A stretch of DNA of 51,113 bases from Streptomyces albospinus (GTDB lineage Bacteria; Actinomycetota; Actinomycetes; Streptomycetales; Streptomycetaceae), in assembly GCF_014648695.1 (NCBI RefSeq), contig NZ_BMRP01000004.1, positions 357,355 through 408,467 of the forward strand, read 5' to 3'. Under the pieces are notes generated by a model that ran no database searches, was not told the DNA's origin, and worked only from the letters and a program-made list of their open reading frames with translations. Numbering within the stretch: position 1 is the stretch's first letter; every line of letters starts with the position of its first letter. Below, piece after piece: positions 26,485 through 35,545 of this stretch. Made by a program: the position numbers and the translations under genes.

Positions 26485-28016
26485 CCGGGAACGAGCCGCA
26501 GGACTCCCACGACTTCGCGGGAATGCACATCACCGTGGCCGGTCTCGGCGTGAGCGGCGTCCCCGCCGCCCGCGCCCTGGCCGGCCTCGGCGCCCGCGTC
26601 ACCGTCGTCAACAGCACCGACGGCGACCGCGAACGGGCCCAGGCGGCCGAGCTGGAGCAATGGGCTGCGGCGCGGTGGGGGTCCCCCCGGACGAAGTCTG
26701 GGGGAGCCTCCACGGAGGGTGGTGGTGGGCGACGGGCGGGCGTGACCGTCCGGCTGGGCGACGGCGACACCCTCCCCGAGGGCACCGAGCTGATCGTCAC
26801 CACCCCCGGGTGGAAGCCGGCCAGCCCGCTCTTCCTGGCGGCCGAGAAGGCCGGCGTCCCCGTATGGGGCGATGTCGAGCTGGCCTGGCGGCTGCGCGGA
26901 CGGGACGGCAGAAAAGCGGCGCCCTGGCTGGCGGTCACCGGCACCAACGGCAAGACCACCACCGTCCAGATGCTGGCCTCGATCCTGAAGGCGGCCGGTC
27001 TGCGGACCGCCGCCGTCGGCAACATCGGCGTCCCGCTCGTCGACGTGGTGCTCGGCGAGGGCCAAGAGGACGGCACGTCCTACGACGTCCTCGCCGTCGA
27101 GCTCTCCAGCTACCAGCTGCACTGGGCGCCCTCCGTACGGGCGCACTCCGCGGCCGTCCTCAACCTCGCCCCGGACCACCTGGACTGGCACGGCTCCATG
27201 GAGGCGTACGCCGCCGCCAAGGGCCGGATCTACGAGGGCAACACCGTCGCCTGCGTCTACAACGCCGCCGACCCGGTGACCGAGGACCTGGTCCGGGACG
27301 CCGACGTCGAGGAGGGCTGCCGCGCGATCGGCTTCACCCTCGGCACCCCGGGCCCCTCCCAACTGGGCGTCGTCGACGGCATCCTCGTCGACCGCGCCTT
27401 CGTCGAGAACCGGCACCGCCAGGCGCAGGAGCTCGCCGAGGTCTCGGACATCACGCCCGCGGCCCCGCACAACATCGCCAACGCCCTGGCCGCCGCGGCC
27501 CTGGCCCGCGCCTTCGGCGTCCCGGCCACCGCGGTACGCGACGGACTGCGTGCCTTCCACCCGGACGCACACCGCATCCAGCACATCGCGGACATCGCGG
27601 GCGTCAGCTACATCGACGACTCCAAGGCCACCAACACCCACGCCGCCGAGGCGTCGTTGGCGGCGTACGAGCACATCGTGTGGATCGCCGGCGGACTGGC
27701 CAAGGGCGCGACCTTCGACGAGCTGGTGCGCAAGTCCGCCGAGCGGCTGCGCGGAGTGGTCCTCATCGGCGCCGACCGGGCGCTCATTCGCGAAGCCCTG
27801 CTGCGACACGCCCCTGATGTCCCGGTGGTCGACCTCGACCGGACCGACACTGGGGCGATGTCCGAGGCCGTACGGGAAGCGACCCGGCTGGCCGAGACCG
27901 GCGACACGGTACTGCTGGCGCCGGCCTGCGCCTCGATGGACATGTTCGTCAATTACAACAAGCGGGGCGACGCCTTCGCCGACGCGGTGGGCGAACTGGC
28001 CGCCAACGGTCACTAG
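26481..28016 (+). CDS. murD: UDP-MurNAc-L-Ala-D-Glu ligase MurD
   Basis: A 511-residue Mur ligase that adds D-Glu to UDP-MurNAc-L-Ala. It has the N-terminal [25 protein letters not shown]ossmann start, ATP loop [46 protein letters not shown] and the C-terminal [17 protein letters not shown]. An insertion of about 23 residues (around positions 64-88, Gly/Arg/Ser-rich) lies in the N-terminal UDP-binding domain; its DNA has the look of a streptomycete intergenic hairpin repeat. GTG 26481 overlaps the mraY stop; a longer open frame upstream lies inside mraY and is not used. Confidence 0.95.
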   Translation: MTGNEPQDSHDFAGMHITVAGLGVSGVPAARALAGLGARVTVVNSTDGDRERAQAAELEQWAAARWGSPRTKSGGASTEGGGGRRAGVTVRLGDGDTLPEGTELIVTTPGWKPASPLFLAAEKAGVPVWGDVELAWRLRGRDGRKAAPWLAVTGTNGKTTTVQMLASILKAAGLRTAAVGNIGVPLVDVVLGEGQEDGTSYDVLAVELSSYQLHWAPSVRAHSAAVLNLAPDHLDWHGSMEAYAAAKGRIYEGNTVACVYNAADPVTEDLVRDADVEEGCRAIGFTLGTPGPSQLGVVDGILVDRAFVENRHRQAQELAEVSDITPAAPHNIANALAAAALARAFGVPATAVRDGLRAFHPDAHRIQHIADIAGVSYIDDSKATNTHAAEASLAAYEHIVWIAGGLAKGATFDELVRKSAERLRGVVLIGADRALIREALLRHAPDVPVVDLDRTDTGAMSEAVREATRLAETGDTVLLAPACASMDMFVNYNKRGDAFADAVGELAANGH

Positions 28017-28074
28017 ACGTTTCTCCCCGCTGCCGTCGCTGCCGGCGGCGAGCGCACCCGTGGAGGGGACGAGG

Positions 28075-29427
28075 ATGACCGCCCGATCGGCGAGACCGGC
28101 GCAGCCGCGCCCGGTACGCCGGACCCCCGCCACGGTGCGCCCGCCGCGCGGCAGCCGGACCCCCGGCGGCCCGCGCGGGCTCTACGCCCGCGCACGGCGG
28201 GCCTGGGACCGCCCGCTGACCGCCTACTACCTCATCCTCGGCGGCAGCCTGCTGATCACCGTCCTCGGACTGGTGATGGTCTACTCGGCGTCCCAGATCA
28301 AGGCCCTCCAGTCCGGTCTGGCGCCGTCGTATTTCTTCCGCAAACAGCTGCTGGCGGCCGTCCTCGGCGGCGGGCTGATGCTGCTCGGCGCCCGTATGCC
28401 GGTCCGGCGGCACCGCGCGCTGGCCTACCCACTGCTCGTCGGCTCGGTGTTCCTGCTGGGCATGGTGCAGATTCCCGGCATCGGGGTCTCGGTCAACGGC
28501 AACCAGAACTGGATCAGCCTGGGCGGGCCTTTCCAGATGCAACCGAGCGAGTTCGCCAAGATCGCGCTGGTCCTGTGGGCCGCGGACCTGCTGGCCCGCA
28601 AACAGGAGAAGAAGCTTCTGACGCAGTGGAAGCACCTGCTGGTTCCGCTGACGCCGGTGACCTTTCTCCTGCTCGGGCTGATCATGCTCGGCGGCGACAT
28701 GGGCACCACGATCATCCTCACCGCCATCCTCTTCGGACTGCTGTGGCTGGCCGGTGCCCCCACGCGGCTGTTCTCCGGGGTGCTGGGCGCCGCGACCGTG
28801 CTCGGCGCGCTGCTGATCAAGACCAGCGCCCACCGGATGTCCCGGCTGGCCTGCATCGCCGCCACCGATCCGGGCCCCGGCGACCAGTGCTGGCAGGCCG
28901 TCCACGGCATCTACGCGCTGGCCTCCGGCGGACTCTTCGGTTCCGGGCTCGGGGCGAGTATGGAAAAATGGGGAGAACTCCCTGAACCGCACACCGACTT
29001 CATCTTCGCCATCACCGGGGAGGAACTGGGTCTGGCGGGGACGCTGTCGGTGCTCGCCCTCTTCGCGGCTCTAGGCTATGCGGGTATCCGCGTGGCCGGA
29101 CGCACGGAGGACCCCTTCGTACGGTACGCAGCGGGAGGCGTGACCACCTGGATCATGGCCCAGGCCGTGATCAACATGGGTGCGGTGCTCGGGCTGTTGC
29201 CGATCGCCGGTGTTCCGCTCCCGCTGTTCTCCTACGGAGGCTCCGCCCTGCTGCCGACGATGTTCGCCGTCGGGCTGCTGATCGCCTTCGCGCGTGACGA
29301 GCCCGCCGCGCGGGCGACCCTGGCCGCGCTGGCGAAGCGGAAGCCGGTTTTCGGCAGAAGACCGGCCGGGCTGAGATGGAAGACGATGAGACGGCGCCTC
29401 AAGAGGCGGCCGTCCGGAGAGCGGTGA
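28075..29427 (+). CDS. ftsW: Peptidoglycan glycosyltransferase FtsW
   Basis: A 450-residue SEDS-family membrane enzyme that polymerises lipid II at the septum together with FtsI. A basic N-terminal tail of about 45 residues precedes ten transmembrane helices. Family signatures include VMVYSASQIKAL, the NGNQNWISLGGPFQMQPSEFAK block, EPHTDFIFAITGEELG and PLFSYGGSALLPTM. ATG 28075 was preferred because GGAGGGG lies 7 nt upstream; a GTG 15 bp earlier is in frame. It lies 58 bp after murD and 6 bp before murG. Confidence 0.95.
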   Translation: MTARSARPAQPRPVRRTPATVRPPRGSRTPGGPRGLYARARRAWDRPLTAYYLILGGSLLITVLGLVMVYSASQIKALQSGLAPSYFFRKQLLAAVLGGGLMLLGARMPVRRHRALAYPLLVGSVFLLGMVQIPGIGVSVNGNQNWISLGGPFQMQPSEFAKIALVLWAADLLARKQEKKLLTQWKHLLVPLTPVTFLLLGLIMLGGDMGTTIILTAILFGLLWLAGAPTRLFSGVLGAATVLGALLIKTSAHRMSRLACIAATDPGPGDQCWQAVHGIYALASGGLFGSGLGASMEKWGELPEPHTDFIFAITGEELGLAGTLSVLALFAALGYAGIRVAGRTEDPFVRYAAGGVTTWIMAQAVINMGAVLGLLPIAGVPLPLFSYGGSALLPTMFAVGLLIAFARDEPAARATLAALAKRKPVFGRRPAGLRWKTMRRRLKRRPSGER

Positions 29428-29433
29428 ATTTCG

Positions 29434-30525
29434 GTGCATGTCGTACTCGCCGGTGGGGGGACCGCCGGCCACATCGAGCCCGCGCTCGCCCTCGCGGACG
29501 CCCTGCGGAGGCAGGACCCGACCGTGGGGATCACGGCACTCGGCACGGAGAAGGGCCTGGAGACCCGCCTCGTCCCCGAGCGCGGCTACGAGCTCGGCCT
29601 GATCCCGGCCGTACCGCTGCCCCGTAAGCCCACCCCCGAACTGATCACCGTCCCCGGGCGGCTGCGCGGCACGATCAAGGCCGCCGAGCAGATCCTGGAG
29701 CGCACCAAGGCGGACTGCGTCGTCGGCTTCGGCGGCTATGTGGCGCTGCCCGGCTATCTGGCCGCCAAGCGGCTCGGGGTGCCGATCGTCGTGCACGAGG
29801 CCAACGCCCGCCCCGGCCTGGCCAACAAGATCGGCTCGCGGTACGCCACCTTCGTCGCCGTCAGCACCCCGGACAGCAAGCTGCGCGGAGCCCGCTACGT
29901 GGGGATCCCGCTGCGCCGCACCATCGCGACCCTGGACCGCGCCGCGGTCCGCCCCGAGGCGCGCGCCGCCTTCGGCCTCGACCCCAACCTCCCGACCCTG
30001 CTGGTCTCCGGCGGTTCCCAGGGCGCCCGCCGGCTCAACGAGGTCATTCAGGCCGCGGTCCCGGCGCTCCAGCGCTCCGGCATCCAGGTGCTGCACGCGG
30101 TCGGCCCGAAGAACGAACTGCCGCATGTGGACAACATGCCCGGGATGCCCCCCTATGTCCCGGTACCGTACGTGGACCGGATGGATCTCGCGTACGCCGC
30201 AGCCGACATGATGCTCTGCCGCGCGGGCGCGATGACCGTCGCCGAGTTGTCCGCCGTCGGGCTCCCGGCCGCCTTCGTCCCGCTGCCCATCGGCAACGGC
30301 GAGCAGCGGCTCAACGCCCAGCCGCTGGTCAACGCCGGCGGGGGCCTGCTGGTCGACGACGCCCAGCTGACCCCGGAGTGGGTGCAGGGCAACGTGCTCC
30401 CGGTCCTGGCCGATCCGCACCGGCTGTACGAGATGTCCCGCGCAGCCTCCGAGTTCGGCCGCCGGGACGCCGACGAACTGCTGGTCGGCATGGTGTACGA
30501 GGCGATCGAGCGGCGTAACAAGTAG
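29434..30525 (+). CDS. murG: UDP-GlcNAc: lipid I transferase MurG
   Basis: A 363-residue GT-B glycosyltransferase that adds GlcNAc to lipid I to give lipid II on the cytoplasmic membrane face. The N-terminus [50 protein letters not shown], the C-domain loop [13 protein letters not shown] and the UDP-GlcNAc-binding [17 protein letters not shown] are present. The start is GTG 29434, with a GGAGAG site; it trails ftsW by 6 bp. Confidence 0.97.
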   Translation: MHVVLAGGGTAGHIEPALALADALRRQDPTVGITALGTEKGLETRLVPERGYELGLIPAVPLPRKPTPELITVPGRLRGTIKAAEQILERTKADCVVGFGGYVALPGYLAAKRLGVPIVVHEANARPGLANKIGSRYATFVAVSTPDSKLRGARYVGIPLRRTIATLDRAAVRPEARAAFGLDPNLPTLLVSGGSQGARRLNEVIQAAVPALQRSGIQVLHAVGPKNELPHVDNMPGMPPYVPVPYVDRMDLAYAAADMMLCRAGAMTVAELSAVGLPAAFVPLPIGNGEQRLNAQPLVNAGGGLLVDDAQLTPEWVQGNVLPVLADPHRLYEMSRAASEFGRRDADELLVGMVYEAIERRNK

Positions 30526-30547
30526 CGAACGAGAGAAGGCGGAGAGC

Positions 30548-31363
30548 GTGGCCGGACCGACCACTGCCAGGCGCGGCGAGAAGAAGTCAGCGTCCGGCCC
30601 GCCCGCTTCTCCGCCGTCCCGTTTCGGGCGCTTCCGGTTCCCGCGCCTCGGGCTGCGTCGGCCGGGCCGGCGCGGTGTGATCATCATCGCGGTACTCGCC
30701 GTGCTGCTGGGCGGGTTCGGCGCCTGGGCCCTCTACGGCTCGGACTGGATCCGGCTGGAGCGCGTCGAGGCCACCGGCACCGACGTTCTGACGCCGGATG
30801 AGGTCGTCGCCGCGGCAGCCGCCCCGATGAATTCGCCGCTCGTCTCCGTGGACACCGGCGCGCTGGAGCGCCGGCTGCGCGCGAAGCTGCCGCGCATCAA
30901 AACCGTTGATGTCAGCCGTTCCTGGCCACACACCCTCGGTCTGAAAGTGACCGAAAGGACCCCGGAACTGCTGCTGCAAACGGACGGAAAGTTTGTGGAA
31001 GTGGACGGCGAGGGCGTCCGTTTCGCCACCGTGAGCGCCGCGCTCAAGGGTGTTCCGCTTCTGGAAATGACCGCTTCCGACTCCCCGAGCCTGCACCGGT
31101 TCGGAACGGACCGATTGCTGCGTGCCGCGGTCGGCGTTGCCCGGGAGCTCCCGGCGGCCGTTCGCAAGGACGTCCGCAAGCTTCGCGTCAGGTCTTACGA
31201 TTCCGTGACCGTCGAACTCGCGGGTGGCCGCACGGTGATGTGGGGCAGTCCCGAAGAGGGTGCCGAGAAGGCGAAGGTGCTGGCCGCGCTGCTGAAAGCG
31301 GCACGTGACGCGCGCCACTTCGACATCTCGGTTCCCAGCGCCCCTGCGGTGTCGGGGAGTTGA
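30548..31363 (+). CDS. ftsQ: Cell division protein FtsQ
   Basis: A 271-residue bitopic division protein. A basic cytoplasmic segment of about 40 residues precedes a transmembrane helix (VIIIAVLAVLLGGFGAWALYG). The POTRA domain (RLERVEATGTDVLTPDEVVAAA ... VDVSRSWPHTLGLKVTER) and the beta domain (VRKLRVRSYDSVTVELAGGRTVMWG) follow. It recruits FtsL and the septal synthase complex. GTG 30548 has a GGAGAGC ribosome-binding site. The 281-bp gap after it carries ftsZ regulatory signals. Confidence 0.93.
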   Translation: MAGPTTARRGEKKSASGPPASPPSRFGRFRFPRLGLRRPGRRGVIIIAVLAVLLGGFGAWALYGSDWIRLERVEATGTDVLTPDEVVAAAAAPMNSPLVSVDTGALERRLRAKLPRIKTVDVSRSWPHTLGLKVTERTPELLLQTDGKFVEVDGEGVRFATVSAALKGVPLLEMTASDSPSLHRFGTDRLLRAAVGVARELPAAVRKDVRKLRVRSYDSVTVELAGGRTVMWGSPEEGAEKAKVLAALLKAARDARHFDISVPSAPAVSGS

Positions 31364-31644
31364 CGTACGTAGTCGCAGGCCAGCACCCTGGATGGCTACG
31401 ACTATGGGTGATCACATAGGGTGAAAAGAAAAACGGGAGGTTCGGCGTGTTCGTTGAACGCGCGCGCCTTGTCGACTTAGTGTCTCGTTCCAAAGGGACC
31501 AGGGAACCAGGAACGCAGGCACAGTAACCCTAAACTTCAGGGTTAGGGTTCGGCTCGGCGAAACGGACCGTCCCTTCGGCATCAGTCGGCGTCCACACGC
31601 AATGTGCGGCGACGACACGTAAATCGAGGCGAGAGGCCTTCGAC
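31364..31644 (+). promoter_or_regulatory. ftsQ-ftsZ intergenic promoter region
   Basis: No gene. In S. coelicolor this gap holds several ftsZ promoters, one of them developmentally controlled. Visible here are a TCAC-N5-GTGA dyad near 31412-31424, AACCCT/AGGGTT repeats at 31526-31550 (AGGGTT twice in a row), and a GACAC pentamer, the published WhiA motif, at 31614-31618 in the ftsZ leader. I cannot assign exact transcription starts. Confidence 0.55.
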
Positions 31645-32883
31645 GTGGCAGCACCGCAGAACTACCTCGCAGTCATCAAGGTCGTCGGCATCGGCGGCGG
31701 TGGCGTGAACGCCATCAACCGGATGATCGAGGTCGGGCTCAAGGGCGTCGAGTTCATCGCGATCAACACCGATGCGCAGGCGTTGCTGATGAGCGACGCC
31801 GACGTCAAGCTCGACGTCGGCCGCGAAATGACGCGCGGACTCGGCGCCGGCGCCAATCCGGATGTGGGCCGCAAGGCGGCCGAGGACCACCGCGAGGAGA
31901 TCGAGGAGGTCCTCAAGGGGGCCGACATGGTCTTCGTGACCGCGGGCGAGGGCGGCGGCACCGGCACCGGCGGTGCCCCGGTCGTCGCCAACATCGCCCG
32001 CTCGCTGGGGGCCCTGACGATCGGTGTGGTCACCCGGCCGTTCACCTTCGAGGGCCGCCGTCGCGCCAACCAGGCCGAGGACGGCATCGCCAGCCTTCGC
32101 GAAGAGGTCGACACCCTCATCGTGATCCCCAACGACCGGCTGCTGTCCATCTCGGACCGCCAGGTGAGCGTGCTCGACGCGTTCAAGTCCGCGGACCAGG
32201 TGCTGCTGTCGGGTGTCCAGGGCATCACCGACCTGATCACGACCCCGGGCCTGATCAACCTCGACTTCGCCGACGTCAAGTCCGTGATGTCGGAGGCCGG
32301 ATCGGCGCTCATGGGCATCGGCTCGGCGCGCGGCGACGACCGCGCGGTGGCCGCCGCGGAGATGGCGATCTCCTCGCCGCTCCTGGAGGCGTCGATCGAC
32401 GGCGCCCGCGGTGTGCTGCTCTCCATCTCCGGCGGCTCCGACCTCGGGCTCTTCGAGATCAACGAGGCGGCGCAACTGGTCAGCGAGGCCGCGCACCCGG
32501 AAGCCAACATCATCTTCGGCGCGGTCATCGACGACGCGTTGGGCGACGAGGTCCGGGTCACCGTCATCGCCGCGGGCTTCGACGGCGGTCAGCCGCCGGC
32601 CCGCCGCGACGCGCAGCAGTCCGCGATGCCGGCTCCGAAGCGTGACGAGCCCACCCCCGCCCCCAGCCGTCCGGCCGCGCCCCCGGTCGAGCCGCGCCCC
32701 GCGGCCTTCGGCGGTCTCGGCGCGGTCCCGCCCGTACGGGACGAGGCCCCGGCCACGTCCGAGCCCTCGTCGCTGGGCGAGGTTCCGGCCTCGCCGACCG
32801 GCGGCCCTTCGGTTCCCCCGGCCCGTCCGTCGTACTCGGACGCAGCGGCCGAGGAGCTGGACGTCCCCGACTTCCTGAAGTGA
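31645..32883 (+). CDS. ftsZ: Cell division GTPase FtsZ
   Basis: A 412-residue tubulin homologue that forms the Z-ring and the sporulation Z-ladders. Near the N-terminus: [14 protein letters not shown] and AINTDAQAL; the tubulin signature GGGTGTG at about residue 105; the T7 synergy loop [13 protein letters not shown]. The C-terminal linker is Pro/Ala-rich and ends in the conserved tail peptide [10 protein letters not shown], which binds SepF and other partners. GTG 31645 follows GAGGCGAGAGG. It has its own promoter region yet remains in line with the dcw genes. Confidence 0.98.
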   Translation: MAAPQNYLAVIKVVGIGGGGVNAINRMIEVGLKGVEFIAINTDAQALLMSDADVKLDVGREMTRGLGAGANPDVGRKAAEDHREEIEEVLKGADMVFVTAGEGGGTGTGGAPVVANIARSLGALTIGVVTRPFTFEGRRRANQAEDGIASLREEVDTLIVIPNDRLLSISDRQVSVLDAFKSADQVLLSGVQGITDLITTPGLINLDFADVKSVMSEAGSALMGIGSARGDDRAVAAAEMAISSPLLEASIDGARGVLLSISGGSDLGLFEINEAAQLVSEAAHPEANIIFGAVIDDALGDEVRVTVIAAGFDGGQPPARRDAQQSAMPAPKRDEPTPAPSRPAAPPVEPRPAAFGGLGAVPPVRDEAPATSEPSSLGEVPASPTGGPSVPPARPSYSDAAAEELDVPDFLK

Positions 32884-32896
32884 CCGAAGCACCGAA

Positions 32897-33661
32897 GTGA
32901 TAGGGCAACAGCACCACGAGAGCGGCGCGCACTTCGCCTTCACCGACAGGTGGGGCGGGGTGAGCGCCGCTCCGTATGAGCAGCTCAATCTGGGCGGCGC
33001 GGTCGGCGACGACCCCGCGTCGGTACGCGCCAACCGCGAACTCGCCGCCAGGCAACTCGGCCTCGACCCGGCCGCGGTGGTCTGGATGAACCAGGTCCAC
33101 GGCCGGGACGTGGCGGTGGTCGACGGACCCTGGCGGGATGCCGACATCCCGTGCGTGGACGCGGTGGTGACCGCGCGCCGGGGTCTGGCGCTGGCCGTGC
33201 TGACCGCGGACTGCACGCCGGTCCTGCTCGCCGACCCGGTCGCCGGGATCGCGGGCGCCGCGCACGCCGGGCGGCCGGGCCTGGTCGCCGGGGTCGTCCC
33301 GGCGGCCGTCGCGGCGATGACCGAGCTGGGGGCCGAGCCGTCCCGGATCCTCGCGTACACCGGGCCCGCGGTCTGCGGGCGCTGCTACGAGGTGCCGGAG
33401 GCGATGCGCGCGGAGGTCGCCGGGGTCGTCCCGGAGGCGTGGTCGACGACCAGCTGGAGCACCCCGTCGGTGGACGTCACCGCGGGTGTACGGGCCCAAC
33501 TCGCCGCCGCCGGCGTGCGGTTGCGTGAGGATTCCCACATCTGCACCCGGGAGTCGGCGGACCACTTCTCTTATCGGCGTGACCGTACGACGGGGCGGCT
33601 CGCGAGCTACGTATGGCTCGGGGACGCCCCCGGTCCGAGGCCGGGAGGGGCTGTGCTGTGA
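32897..33661 (+). CDS. pgeF: Peptidoglycan editing factor PgeF (YlmD-like)
   Basis: A 254-residue protein of the multi-copper-polyphenol-oxidase/laccase-like (DUF152) family, now known to be a purine nucleoside/peptidoglycan-editing type zinc enzyme. Metal and active-site motifs: WMNQVHGRDVAVV, VLTADCTPVLLADP, AAHAGRPGLVAGVV and CYEVPEAMRAE, with a final HFSYRRD. It starts at GTG 32897, 13 bp after ftsZ. Its last codons overlap ylmE by 4 bp (GTGA). Confidence 0.9.
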   Translation: MIGQQHHESGAHFAFTDRWGGVSAAPYEQLNLGGAVGDDPASVRANRELAARQLGLDPAAVVWMNQVHGRDVAVVDGPWRDADIPCVDAVVTARRGLALAVLTADCTPVLLADPVAGIAGAAHAGRPGLVAGVVPAAVAAMTELGAEPSRILAYTGPAVCGRCYEVPEAMRAEVAGVVPEAWSTTSWSTPSVDVTAGVRAQLAAAGVRLREDSHICTRESADHFSYRRDRTTGRLASYVWLGDAPGPRPGGAVL

Positions 33662-34392
33662 CGGACGACCGGAGAACGCAACTGTCCGACAACCTGGCGC
33701 GGGTGGAGGATCGTATCTCCACAGCCTGCGCCAAGGCCGGCCGGCCGCGTGACGAGGTGACGCTGATCGTCGTCACCAAGACCTATCCCGCGAGCGACGT
33801 CCGGCTGCTCGCCGAGCTCGGGGTGCGTCAGGTTGCGGAAAACCGCGATCAGGAGGCGGCAGGTAAAGCGGCCGAATGCGCTGATTTGCCGCTGACTTGG
33901 CACTTTGTTGGTCAATTGCAGACCAACAAGGTGCGGTCAGTTGCCCGTTACGCCGGGATTGTCCAGTCGGTCGACCGGCTCCGGCTCGTCACCGCGCTCT
34001 CCCGGGAAGCGGTACGCGCCGAGCGGGAGCTGGGCTGCCTGATCCAGGTGGCACTTGACGCCGAGTCGGATCGCACCGGACGGGACACCGCTGATCGCGG
34101 CGGGGTGGCGCCGGAGGGTGTGGCGGAACTGGGCGACGCGATCGCGGCTGCCGAAGGGCTGCGGCTGGACGGTGTGATGACGGTCGCACCGCTGGCCGGC
34201 CCGTATGCGGGACGCCAACTCGCCGCTTTCGAGCGGCTCATGGAAATCTCATCCGACCTGCGCGCAACCCATCCTGCTGCCAACATGGTGTCAGCAGGTA
34301 TGAGCGCGGACCTTGAGGACGCCGTGGCGGCCGGAGCGACACATGTACGCGTCGGCACTGCGGTACTCGGAGTCCGACCACGGCTCGGGTAA
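33658..34392 (+). CDS. ylmE: YggS/YlmE-family PLP-binding protein
   Basis: A 244-residue alanine-racemase-fold protein (COG0325) that binds PLP through the lysine in LIVVTKTYPASDVRLL, with ENRDQEAAGKAAEC, WHFVGQLQTNKVRSVARYAGIVQSVD, and GMSADLEDAVAAGATHVRVGTAVLG near the end. The family keeps vitamin B6 and amino-acid pools in balance and is not itself a racemase. GTG 33658 overlaps the pgeF stop. It is part of the ylm block after ftsZ. Confidence 0.92.
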   Translation: MTDDRRTQLSDNLARVEDRISTACAKAGRPRDEVTLIVVTKTYPASDVRLLAELGVRQVAENRDQEAAGKAAECADLPLTWHFVGQLQTNKVRSVARYAGIVQSVDRLRLVTALSREAVRAERELGCLIQVALDAESDRTGRDTADRGGVAPEGVAELGDAIAAAEGLRLDGVMTVAPLAGPYAGRQLAAFERLMEISSDLRATHPAANMVSAGMSADLEDAVAAGATHVRVGTAVLGVRPRLG

Positions 34393-34434
34393 CGTCGCCA
34401 AGCAAGTCGGACCACAGCACAAAATATGGTCATT

Positions 34435-34493
34435 CCCGCAAAAAGCGGGCAGGCCGAGTGGATCCAAGGCCCCCGGTGACGGAGCCGATCCAC
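34435..34493 (+). terminator. Two hairpins before sepF
   Basis: CCCGC-AAAAA-GCGGG at 34435-34449, then GTGGATC at 34458-34464 pairing with GATCCAC at 34487-34493. They lie in the 123-bp gap between ylmE and sepF and could attenuate read-through or shape the sepF leader. Confidence 0.4.
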
Positions 34494-34515
34494 CACAGAG
34501 CGGAGGACGCAGAGA

Positions 34516-35136
34516 ATGGCCGGCGCGATGCGCAAGATGGCGGTCTACCTCGGCCTCGTGGAGGACGATGGGTACGACGGCCGGGGGTTCGACCCCGACG
34601 ACGAGTTCGAGCCCGAGCTTGACCCGGAGCCCGATCGGGGACGGCGGCAGCAGCATCAAGTACCCGCCGAAACGCGCCCGGAACGGGAGGAACCGGTCCG
34701 TGCTGTCACGCCTCCTGCGCAGCGTGAACCCGCCCCGCTCGCCGCGGAAAGCGGACGACCCGCGCGTATCGCCCCCGTGGCATCCATCACACCCGACCGT
34801 CCGAATCTGGAGAAGAACGCACCGGTGATCATGCCCAAGGTTGTGTCCGAGCGGGAGCCGTACCGCATCACCACACTTCACCCCCGGACCTACAACGAAG
34901 CCCGTACCATCGGGGAACACTTCCGTGAGGGCACTCCGGTGATCATGAATCTCACGGAGATGGACGACACCGACGCGAAGCGACTTGTCGACTTTGCGGC
35001 CGGTCTGGTCTTCGGACTGCATGGCAGCATTGAGCGGGTGACGCAGAAGGTGTTCCTGTTGTCGCCTGCTAACGTCGATGTCACGGCGGAGGACAAGGCC
35101 CGTATCGCAGAGGGCGGGTTCTTCAACCAGAGCTGA
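34516..35136 (+). CDS. sepF: Cell division protein SepF
   Basis: A 206-residue Z-ring anchor. The amphipathic N-terminal membrane-targeting helix ([16 protein letters not shown]), a long acidic and Pro/Arg-rich linker, and the C-terminal SepF domain ([34 protein letters not shown] ... [29 protein letters not shown]) are all present. In actinobacteria lacking FtsA it tethers FtsZ to the membrane. The start is ATG 34516. Confidence 0.95.
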   Translation: MAGAMRKMAVYLGLVEDDGYDGRGFDPDDEFEPELDPEPDRGRRQQHQVPAETRPEREEPVRAVTPPAQREPAPLAAESGRPARIAPVASITPDRPNLEKNAPVIMPKVVSEREPYRITTLHPRTYNEARTIGEHFREGTPVIMNLTEMDDTDAKRLVDFAAGLVFGLHGSIERVTQKVFLLSPANVDVTAEDKARIAEGGFFNQS

Positions 35137-35202
35137 GACGCAACACCGGGCACACCAAGGCCATAAGGTCAGCACAGGAGCAAGGGGAGAGGGACGCGCG
35201 AG

Positions 35203-35496
35203 ATGAGTGTCGCTGGTCAGGTGATCTATATCGCGCTGTACTGCTTCCTGATCGTGCTGATCTTCCGGCTGGTGATGGACTATGTCTTCCAGTTCGCCCG
35301 TTCATGGCAACCCGGCAAGGCGATGGTGGTGATTCTTGAGGCCACCTACACTGTCACCGATCCGCCACTCAAGCTTCTGCGGCGGGTCATTCCGCCGCTG
35401 CGTCTCGGGGGCGTGGCGCTCGACCTGTCCTTCTTCGTATTGATGATCATCGTCTACATCCTGATCACCGTCGTGAGGTCGGTGTTGTTGGTGTGA
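35203..35496 (+). CDS. YggT/YlmG family membrane protein
   Basis: A 97-residue protein with two transmembrane helices (VIYIALYCFLIVLIFRLVM and LSFFVLMIIVYILITVVRSVLL) around the conserved PPLKLLRRVIPPLRLGGVALDLS loop, typical of the YggT family found after sepF in Gram-positive bacteria. Its exact function is unsettled; it is linked to membrane and division-site organisation. ATG 35203 has a GGGGAGAGGG site. Confidence 0.9.
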   Translation: MSVAGQVIYIALYCFLIVLIFRLVMDYVFQFARSWQPGKAMVVILEATYTVTDPPLKLLRRVIPPLRLGGVALDLSFFVLMIIVYILITVVRSVLLV

Positions 35497-35543
35497 ACGA
35501 TACGGTCTTGCCGATTGCCGACGACTACGTTGAGGTGAAGTAG
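35493..35543 (+). CDS. Mini-ORF between ylmG and divIVA
   Basis: A 16-codon frame, GTG 35493, that overlaps the ylmG stop (GTGA) and reads VNDTVLPIADDYVEVK, stopping 2 nt before the divIVA ATG. Its last codons double as the divIVA ribosome-binding site (GAGGTG). It may be a coupling cistron, or chance. Confidence 0.3.
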   Translation: MNDTVLPIADDYVEVK

Positions 35544-35545
35544 AG

